Below, piece by piece: positions 1 to 5,029 of a stretch of DNA of 5,029 nt (the stretch's first letter is position 1; every line of letters begins with the position of its first letter). The stretch is from Planctomycetaceae bacterium (GTDB taxonomy: Bacteria > Planctomycetota > Planctomycetia > Planctomycetales > Planctomycetaceae): assembly GCA_020426065.1 (NCBI GenBank), contig JAGQQT010000341.1:1-5029 (forward strand). Reading direction: 5' to 3'. Position numbers and translations under genes: made by a program. A model generated the notes under the pieces. It ran no database searches. It saw only the letters and a program-made list of their open reading frames with translations, and had not been told where the DNA came from.

Positions 1-1142
1 TCTGGATCCAACCCGTCGGCAATCGACAAGGTGGCAATCCGATGATAGGTACAATAGCTGTCAAACCGGGGAACCGGCTTTTGCCGCTGCACTCCATCCA
101 CAGTGATCATAACCTGGCCGCCATCTGGACCGAGCAGGTCATAGAGTTTGGCCGTCGATCCGCGAAACTGAAATGTCAGTTTCGCTCCGGGTGTCTCTGC
201 TTCCCAGATGGTCCCCATTCGTTTACCAAAGGCTCTGGCGAGTGAAGCCTCATCGGACAGAGGTTTCCATTCCTCGGTTACCATACTCGCCTGAATGGGT
301 ACCATCTTGGCGGATTCCCAGTGATCATTGACCAGAGGGGTCGTCAGTTTGGACTGATGATTGACTGGCTGAGAGGTTTCAGCCAATTGTTGAATGGCCT
401 GAGCCACCAGATCGGTATAAATCTGATGCCCGGCATCGAGTGGGTGAACCCCATCTTTGGAAAAGTGAATCACATCGGATGCAGGAGCATCCTCAGCCTG
501 AAAGACCAGTTTCCCGGCCCGCTCCAGTTCCACCACTTTTAAGGCAAAATTGATCGAGGGGATCCCATAATGATCGGCCAGAATTTCCATGGCTGAAGCG
601 GCCCTGGGGCAAAAGCCTGTCCGGAGATCTTCCTCATAACCGACTCGGTAAGTATAGACAAAACAGATATCGGTCTGTGGATTGGCTTCCCAGGTTTGAC
701 GGACAATCCCTTCCATTGCCTTCCAGATTCGATCAGCTGATGCCCCGCCATCGTTGACCGCAAACTCAACAAACAGGAGATCCGGTTTGTATTGCAGGGC
801 ATCGCGCTGCAGTCGGAAGACACCAAGGTCACTGCCGGTTCCTCCAATGGCGGCATGAATTTCCTGAACATCAGCAGAGGGATAGTTCTGGCTAAACCAT
901 TCCCGTGTTTGCACGCGCCAGCCATTGGCCGCGGTAATGGAACCACCCAGGTAGGCAATCCTGACTGGCCCACCCTGCCGCAGTTTGTTCAGGACATTTC
1001 CCAACCCCTGTCGGGGCCGGATGAGTTCGGCTTTCACAGGATGATACTCGGGAGTTTCTGCCTGCGTAACATGGGATTCGCAGAACAGAAACAGGAGAGC
1101 GAGTCCCCAGAGGAAAGCTGGGTGTCGGCATAAACTTTTCAT
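1..1142 (-). CDS. Exported SGNH/GDSL-family hydrolase, C-terminus cut by window edge
   Basis: The frame is open from an ATG at 1142-1140 to the left edge: 380 complete codons and no stop, so the C-terminus is missing. Residues 1-28 form a signal peptide with a hydrophobic core around 10-20 and probable cleavage after VTQA. The Cys at 21 lacks a proper lipobox, so a lipoprotein is unlikely. All SGNH blocks are visible: the nucleophile Ser68 in YLGGSIT (Gly replaces the usual Asp of GDS), Gly residues in IGGTGSD (100-105), Asn130 in EFAVND, and the Asp230/His233 pair in DGVHP. Residues from about 285 (WKPL..., [29 protein letters not shown]) read as a beta-rich C-terminal module. In this family the enzymes hydrolyse ester bonds, often acetyl groups on glycans; the substrate here is unknown. 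There is no clear ribosome binding site before the ATG. The overlapping frame starting at 1167 lacks these motifs. The SGNH call is firm; the deacetylase role is inference. Confidence 0.9.
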   Translation of the reverse strand, partial: MKSLCRHPAFLWGLALLFLFCESHVTQAETPEYHPVKAELIRPRQGLGNVLNKLRQGGPVRIAYLGGSITAANGWRVQTREWFSQNYPSADVQEIHAAIGGTGSDLGVFRLQRDALQYKPDLLFVEFAVNDGGASADRIWKAMEGIVRQTWEANPQTDICFVYTYRVGYEEDLRTGFCPRAASAMEILADHYGIPSINFALKVVELERAGKLVFQAEDAPASDVIHFSKDGVHPLDAGHQIYTDLVAQAIQQLAETSQPVNHQSKLTTPLVNDHWESAKMVPIQASMVTEEWKPLSDEASLARAFGKRMGTIWEAETPGAKLTFQFRGSTAKLYDLLGPDGGQVMITVDGVQRQKPVPRFDSYCTYHRIATLSIADGLDP

Positions 1143-1226
1143 GGGTGAACTTTTCGTTTGAAATCAAGGAATGAGAACCACACTCAGATTACCTGATTGA
1201 CGAAAGAATTTCGATGCCCCAAACAT

Positions 1227-1250
1227 CTTCACACCTCAGGGAGAGTGAAG
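1227..1250. other. Small inverted repeat in the divergent intergenic gap
   Basis: CTTCAC (1227-1232) is the reverse complement of GTGAAG (1245-1250). Between them, CTC and GAG could pair as a short inner stem around an AGG loop. If gene 1 is transcribed from further upstream, this would lie about 90 nt before its start codon, as a leader hairpin or a protein site. No U-tract follows on either strand, so it is not a typical intrinsic terminator. A 6-bp stem can arise by chance. Confidence 0.2.
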
Positions 1251-1351
1251 GGATCCCAATAAGCTCAGCCCTTTCAATTCTCATCAGCAGAGTCACCGTA
1301 TTCGTTCAGGCATTGCGATTTCAGGATGGAGCCCCAAGTCTCCGAGCGTTG

Positions 1352-1379
1352 CTGACATCTGGAAATCAATTATCATAAT
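1352..1379 (+). promoter_or_regulatory. Sigma70-like promoter for the plus-strand SGNH gene
   Basis: CTGACA at 1352-1357 matches TTGACA at five of six positions, and CATAAT at 1374-1379 matches TATAAT at five of six, with a 16-bp spacer. Transcription would begin near A1386, giving a leader of about 20 nt before the ATG at 1406 or about 32 nt before the ATG at 1418. This would leave the in-frame TTG at 1379 upstream of the transcript and so excludes it as the start. The match is by eye; sigma factor preferences in planctomycetes are not well enough known to be certain. Confidence 0.5.
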
Positions 1380-1381
1380 TG
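1367..1381. promoter_or_regulatory. Perfect 15-bp dyad overlapping the -10 box, candidate operator
   Basis: CAATTAT (1367-1373), a central C (1374) and ATAATTG (1375-1381) form a perfect inverted repeat with 7-bp arms. It covers the whole predicted -10 box of the plus-strand SGNH gene. A dimeric regulator bound here would block RNA polymerase. The arms adjoin with a single central base, which suits DNA-protein recognition better than an RNA hairpin. No regulator gene is in the window, so the operator role is inference. AT-rich -10 regions are partly self-complementary by nature, which lowers the weight. Confidence 0.4.
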
Positions 1382-1405
1382 CTGCATCAAAATCTTCTGA
1401 TAGAA

Positions 1406-2800
1406 ATGGTGAAGCACATGCTTTGGAAATCCCCTCTCCTCCTCATCATCAGTCTCGTGGGAATCCTGCTGCAGAGCCTGAACACGACTCAGGTCTTTGC
1501 CCAACCGACTCCCACGGTGATTGAAGGAGTCGAACTCGGGCCCTATCTGTATGAGACAAAACCGGATGATCCGGCATTTCAAAGTTTCAATCCCCGTCTC
1601 GCCCCCAAACCGGGGCCTCTACTGTTGAGGAAAAATGATCGGCTGGCCATCTGCGGCGATTCGATAACCGAGCAGAAGATGTATTCGCGTCTGATCGAAA
1701 CTTATCTCATTGCCTGCATGCCTGAGTTGAACATCTCTGTCCGCCAGTACGGCTGGAGCGGGGAGAAAACGGATGGCTTCCTGCGGAGAATGGATCAGGA
1801 TTGCCTGACCTTCGAACCAACCGTGGCTACGCTCGCCTACGGGATGAATGACTCCCGTTATCGCCCCTTCGATGTCACGAACGGCCAGTGGTATGCCGAT
1901 CATTACACCGCAATCGTCAGGCGTTTCAAGCAGCACAATGTCCGGGTTGTGGTTGGTTCCCCCGGCTGTGCGGGGAAGATTGCGGAATGGGTCAAAAGCC
2001 GTTCTGGCAATCTGGAACAACATAATATTCATCTGTGTGCACTGAGAGATATCGCGATGGGCGTAGCTGAGCGGGAGAACGTCCGCTTTGCTGATATCTT
2101 CTGGCCCATGTACCAGGCACAGGTGCTGGCCCCAGCTCAGCATCATGCCACTGCAGAGAAAGCTTATCTGGTCGCAGGCCAGGACGGGATTCATCCGGGC
2201 TGGGCCGGCCAGGTCATTATGGCATGGACATTCCTGAGAAGCCTTGGACTGGACGGAAATCTCGGACAGCTGACGGTTGATCTCAGTAATGGCCAGGCAA
2301 CCGGATCAGATGGTCACAAGGTCGATCAATTCAAGGACGCTGTCATCACGGTCACCAGTACTCGATATCCGTTTTGTGCCCGGGGTGAAGTTGATGATTT
2401 CAACTCGATTCGTTCCGGAATGACACTGATCCCGTTTAATGATGATCTGAACCGCTTCCTGCTCACCGTGAAGACACCCCAGGCAGGAAACTATCGAGTC
2501 ACCTGGGGAGAACATTCCCGTGAATTCTCCTCAACTCAACTGGCAGAAGGGATCAATCTGGCGGCGGAATTCCCTGAGAACCCTTTCTGCGAAGCATTTG
2601 AACGGGTCTCAGAAGCAGTCGGCAAGAAGCAGGCCTACGAAACCGAGCAGGTCAAAAAAGTATTTCACGGACCTGAAGCACGAGATGACTTCAATTCTGT
2701 GGTCGAAAAGACGGAAGAGATCCGCAAACCACTCGTCGAAGCCATTGAGCAGGCCATGCAACCCGTCACACATGTGCTGAAGATTGAGGCGGTGAATTGA
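1406..2800 (+). CDS. Exported SGNH/GDSL-family hydrolase with C-terminal beta-sandwich and helical tail
   Basis: From the ATG at 1406 this is a complete 464-residue protein. Lys3 and Lys8 followed by a hydrophobic stretch (about 11-25) form a signal peptide with likely cleavage after VFA at residue 32, so it is exported. The hydrolase domain spans roughly 78-285: the nucleophile Ser86 in ICGDSITEQ, the oxyanion Gly in WSGEKT (119), Asn148 in AYGMND, and the Asp260/His263 pair in DGIHPG. After this come a beta-rich region (about 287-390, including TVKTPQAGNYRVTWG and GINLAAEF) and a charged, probably alpha-helical tail (about 395-450). I recall this tail organisation from planctomycete and related SGNH proteins; it is not a standard lipase part. 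The substrate is unknown; a glycan O-acyl ester is the usual guess. It is divergent from gene 1 and convergent with the oxidoreductase, hence probably monocistronic, from the promoter at 1352-1379. An in-frame TTG at 1379 was rejected because it overlaps the -10 box; the ATG at 1418 remains possible. Confidence 0.9.
   Translation: MVKHMLWKSPLLLIISLVGILLQSLNTTQVFAQPTPTVIEGVELGPYLYETKPDDPAFQSFNPRLAPKPGPLLLRKNDRLAICGDSITEQKMYSRLIETYLIACMPELNISVRQYGWSGEKTDGFLRRMDQDCLTFEPTVATLAYGMNDSRYRPFDVTNGQWYADHYTAIVRRFKQHNVRVVVGSPGCAGKIAEWVKSRSGNLEQHNIHLCALRDIAMGVAERENVRFADIFWPMYQAQVLAPAQHHATAEKAYLVAGQDGIHPGWAGQVIMAWTFLRSLGLDGNLGQLTVDLSNGQATGSDGHKVDQFKDAVITVTSTRYPFCARGEVDDFNSIRSGMTLIPFNDDLNRFLLTVKTPQAGNYRVTWGEHSREFSSTQLAEGINLAAEFPENPFCEAFERVSEAVGKKQAYETEQVKKVFHGPEARDDFNSVVEKTEEIRKPLVEAIEQAMQPVTHVLKIEAVN
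1408..1412 (+). promoter_or_regulatory. Weak ribosome binding site favouring the ATG at 1418
   Basis: GGTGA lies 5 nt before the in-frame ATG at 1418 and could pair with the 16S rRNA tail. The upstream ATG at 1406 has no such sequence before it. The start of the plus-strand SGNH gene is therefore ambiguous between 1406 and 1418; both leave an intact signal peptide and the same mature protein. Confidence 0.3.
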
Positions 2801-2831
2801 GTGTCATCCTTTGCGGACTTGGCGTCAATTC
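2794..2831. terminator. Weak inverted repeat spanning the convergent stop codons
   Basis: GAATTGA (2794-2800) is the reverse complement of TCAATTC (2825-2831), with a 24-nt loop. The left arm ends in the TGA stop of the plus-strand gene, and the right arm touches the stop of the minus-strand gene. It occupies the only gap between two converging genes, so a bidirectional end-of-transcript structure is expected near here. The stem is AT-rich, the loop is long and there is no clear U-tract, so support for intrinsic termination is poor. Confidence 0.2.
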
Positions 2832-5029
2832 TATTCAGGTGTGGCAGGTAGCTCTGCATAGCCGGAGGCCTGCTTTCCAGTTCGTTCCAACTGGGCAACG
2901 TTCCGGGGAACCAGTTGCAGTCCATCGATTACGACGATTCCATTGGCATTTTGATTGGTAATTGTAATCTGCAACGGGCTGCCGGATTCGATTCTGAAGA
3001 TCCCCAGGGATTGTGGAACCCGATTGACCAGGCACGGCTTCCGCTGATCAACCGTGACAGATTCCTGCAGGTTTTCATGTTGAAGAGACACCTTCGTTTT
3101 CGATGAACGATTGGAATGGGCCGTGTAAAGCAGGCGGACTTCATAATCGTCTGTATTCGGTACATTCAGCGTGAAGGTTGCAGACTTCATCCCCTGCCCC
3201 TGATTTCCGTCGTGACGGTATTGAGTTCCGAGTGGTGAAGGAACCGATCCGCTCACTGTCCAGGCCCCCGTGTACTGCGCCGCATCATCATCCAGTACAA
3301 TTCCAGCTAACTGCTCTGGTCTGGTATAGACTCTGACGGAAACCTTTTCATCGGAAGTCCACTGCAGTACCTGACCATCCTTCAGAAGCTGAGCTTTCAG
3401 CAAGTTGTAATCCACCTGCTGAACGGAAGTTTCTGCATCCATCGCCAGACAGGCAGCGGTTGCTGCGGATTGACTGGTGACCATAAATACCGGTTCCATG
3501 CGAATACTGCTAAAGGCGGTGTGACTGGCTGATAAGGCAAACGTGACAAACAGGTTGCTACATTCACTCTGCCGGGGGACGATCGCTCCATAGGCAATTC
3601 CATAGGGTCCAAATCCACCTCGACCGGTAGCCGTTTTCCCTTCCCGAGTCACAACGCCATCTTTTACAATGCGTCGGATTTCATGTGTGTCGGTGCCGTA
3701 AGAACCCAGGCCAATGGGATGAGGATCAATCTCACGGCCAAACGTGTGATGTTCGGTCATGACCAGATCAGATACCATCCGCCGTCCTTCCCGGATATAA
3801 ACCTGATGCGGCCAGCCAGCGTGATCGACAAATTCATCTTTTGGAAATCCGAACCTGCGAATGTCATTCCGAACACTTTCTGGCACGCGCGAATCGGTTG
3901 ACAGAAAATAAAGCAGGCCTCGATGGTAGTTTTCCAGCGTCTGGGCCAGATTCTGCCGTTCTTCATAGCTTGCTTCCGGCCAGGTCCAGCTCAAGCCGGG
4001 AAGGTTCCCGCCGAAGGTTGCCGTATTGAAATCCCATTTGTGATTGGGAAGCGGGTCATGTTTGCTGAACCAGCGGAGATCCATCTGATCGCCATTGGCC
4101 AGGCAGGCTTCAATAAACCGAACAATCAGCTCGTAGTGGTCAGGATTGTAGTCCTCAGGTGGACTGATCGGGATCATATTTTCCGGATCAGTGGTCATGC
4201 ATAACCGAAAGCAATATGCCTGAACTCCCGGAGCAGGCTCCCCGGGATTCCCCGGCTCACCTTCGTTGATGAAAGGGAGCAATCCACTGGAAGGATTTCC
4301 CTTGATGACATATGGGTCGAGCGGAAAGTCGCGGTCCCAGACCCCCTGCCCCCCCGGAACGCGGCCGTTGGAACCGGGCTGCTTGTGCCCCGTTCGTGGC
4401 TGATAGTTTCCAGTATAGTGAATCCCGTTGTACTGCTCTCCGTATTTGTCGTTCCCTTCCCGCATGAGTGTGTAGCTGACCCCGGCGGCGGCCATCAGGT
4501 CTCCCTCATATGTGGTGTCGAGAAACATCCGGGCACGAATCACTCGCCCATCTTCCAGAATCAAATCTGTGATCTGCTTTCCTTCCAGCTGGACCTTATT
4601 CAACCGGGCATTCTTCCAGACATCCACTCCCGCTTCACGGACCATCTCTTCAAAGACGAGTTCTGCAACGTGCGGCTCGATCGAATATGCTCCCCCCGTT
4701 GCCGGACCGCCATGCCCTCGGAACGGCTGATCCCAATCCAGCTGTTTGCCGTAACGGGCTACCAGGCGGGTAAAGTATTCGCGAGCCAGTCCTCCCACGC
4801 TACGAGGGTCACCAATATCGACCGCACTGAGTCCACCGGAAGTCATGCCCCCCAGATGTCCCCCCGGCTCCAGGAGAATCACCCGCTTTCCCATACGAGC
4901 CGCCTGCACGGCGGCAACTACACCTCCGGAGGTTCCTCCGTAAATACAGACATCAGCCTCCGTCGTTTCCCGAACCCACTGCTCATTCAGCCGGGCAACC
5001 GTTAACCGTCCAGTCCGATAGTTGCTTTT
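2831..5029 (-). CDS. FAD-dependent oxidoreductase with golvesin-type C-terminal domain, start beyond window edge
   Basis: The frame is open from base 5029 to a TAG at 2833-2831: 732 residues, with the start codon outside the window. Numbering from the edge, residues 27-54 form a Rossmann FAD-binding motif: VCIYGGTSGG, then Glu54 in VILLEPGG, where the acid contacts the FAD ribose. GHLGGMTSGG (58-67), FLDTTYEGDLMAAAG (169-183) and a C-terminal flavin motif, SIRMEPVFM with SQSAATAA (508-526), are typical of the FAD_oxidored family (PF12831, from memory). Residues about 574-708 form a beta-rich domain (GIVLDDDAAQYTGAW, GTQYRHDGNQGQG, TDDYEVRLLY, VVIDGLQLVP) resembling the golvesin C-terminal domain, a proposed carbohydrate-binding module. 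Database names for such proteins include 'xanthan lyase', which the flavin fold does not support. Substrate and reaction are unknown. Whether it is exported cannot be judged, because the N-terminus is missing; no ATG precedes the Rossmann motif in the window. The GTG at 4909 lies inside that motif and cannot be the true start. Confidence 0.9.
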   Translation of the reverse strand, partial: KSNYRTGRLTVARLNEQWVRETTEADVCIYGGTSGGVVAAVQAARMGKRVILLEPGGHLGGMTSGGLSAVDIGDPRSVGGLAREYFTRLVARYGKQLDWDQPFRGHGGPATGGAYSIEPHVAELVFEEMVREAGVDVWKNARLNKVQLEGKQITDLILEDGRVIRARMFLDTTYEGDLMAAAGVSYTLMREGNDKYGEQYNGIHYTGNYQPRTGHKQPGSNGRVPGGQGVWDRDFPLDPYVIKGNPSSGLLPFINEGEPGNPGEPAPGVQAYCFRLCMTTDPENMIPISPPEDYNPDHYELIVRFIEACLANGDQMDLRWFSKHDPLPNHKWDFNTATFGGNLPGLSWTWPEASYEERQNLAQTLENYHRGLLYFLSTDSRVPESVRNDIRRFGFPKDEFVDHAGWPHQVYIREGRRMVSDLVMTEHHTFGREIDPHPIGLGSYGTDTHEIRRIVKDGVVTREGKTATGRGGFGPYGIAYGAIVPRQSECSNLFVTFALSASHTAFSSIRMEPVFMVTSQSAATAACLAMDAETSVQQVDYNLLKAQLLKDGQVLQWTSDEKVSVRVYTRPEQLAGIVLDDDAAQYTGAWTVSGSVPSPLGTQYRHDGNQGQGMKSATFTLNVPNTDDYEVRLLYTAHSNRSSKTKVSLQHENLQESVTVDQRKPCLVNRVPQSLGIFRIESGSPLQITITNQNANGIVVIDGLQLVPRNVAQLERTGKQASGYAELPATPE
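4336..4355 (-). other. G-rich tract with G-quadruplex pattern in the oxidoreductase coding strand
   Basis: Read on the minus strand, the tract is seven G, CA, five G, TCT, three G. Splitting the seven-G run gives four runs of at least three G with loops of 1-3 nt, which fits the usual quadruplex pattern. It lies on the coding strand, so the mRNA would carry it. The encoded residues are a glycine-rich turn (PGGQGVWDR), so glycine codon use may explain the tract with no structural role. Confidence 0.3.

Noticed and set aside
539..973. Minus-strand frame of 144 codons, with a neighbouring 91-codon frame at 892-1167
   Set aside because: Both are out of frame with the SGNH hydrolase that spans 1-1142 without interruption and carries all catalytic blocks. 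They are not evidence of a frameshift.
1250..1257. GGGATCCC palindrome in the intergenic gap
   Set aside because: An 8-bp palindrome is expected by chance at this scale, and it is not placed against a promoter.
1379..1405. TTG at 1379 as start of the plus-strand SGNH gene, giving 473 residues
   Set aside because: The TTG overlaps the predicted -10 box, no ribosome binding site precedes it, and it adds residues before an already complete signal peptide.
1619..2194. A 191-codon open frame on the minus strand
   Set aside because: It is antisense to the catalytic core of the plus-strand SGNH hydrolase (GDSIT to the region before DGIHP) and shows no motifs of its own.
4907..4909. GTG at 4909 as the start of the oxidoreductase
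   Set aside because: It would remove the VCIYGGTSGG FAD-binding motif, which is encoded in frame just upstream. The true start is outside the window.
4385..5005. A 206-codon open frame on the plus strand
   Set aside because: It lies wholly opposite the oxidoreductase, whose FAD-binding motifs run through the same bases. Its translation has no recognisable domain and reads as an antisense shadow.
1..5029. A defence system, biosynthetic cluster, CRISPR array, tRNA or mobile element
   Set aside because: Reading both strands showed only two hydrolases and one oxidoreductase. I found no repeat array, transposase, tRNA-like cloverleaf or terminal inverted repeats.

Overview
This window looks like ordinary chromosomal DNA from a planctomycete, probably something near Gimesia. 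The grounds are moderate G+C (roughly half, by eye), genes that mostly lack a strong Shine-Dalgarno sequence, and three predicted proteins of types that are abundant in Planctomycetota: exported SGNH/GDSL hydrolases and a large FAD-dependent oxidoreductase ending in a golvesin-type beta-sandwich. The taxonomic call is recognition-based inference and was not checked by a search.

Three genes fill almost the whole window. (1) On the minus strand, 1-1142 is an exported SGNH hydrolase. Its start is inside the window and its C-terminus runs off the left edge. (2) On the plus strand, 1406-2800 is a second exported SGNH hydrolase from a different subfamily, with a C-terminal beta-sandwich and a helical tail. 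(3) On the minus strand, 2831-5029 is a FAD-dependent oxidoreductase whose C-terminus is inside the window and whose start lies beyond the right edge. Genes 1 and 2 are divergent and share a 263-bp regulatory gap. Genes 2 and 3 converge with only 30 bp between their stop codons. I see no RNA genes, mobile elements, CRISPR arrays or long repeats.

The gap between genes 1 and 2 holds the best regulatory signal: a sigma70-like promoter for gene 2 (CTGACA, 16 bp, CATAAT). Its -10 box lies inside a perfect 15-bp dyad, CAATTATCATAATTG. That arrangement is what a repressor operator would look like, and it also argues against the in-frame TTG start at 1379.

Functionally, two secreted esterase-fold enzymes beside an oxidoreductase with a possible carbohydrate-binding domain fit the extracellular or periplasmic glycan processing common in planctomycetes. 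The arrangement is not one operon, however, and no substrate can be read from the sequence. I did not find a convincing new multi-gene system. The items worth a second look are the operator-like dyad, the oxidoreductase-golvesin architecture, the unrelated divergent SGNH pair and a few small sequence structures.
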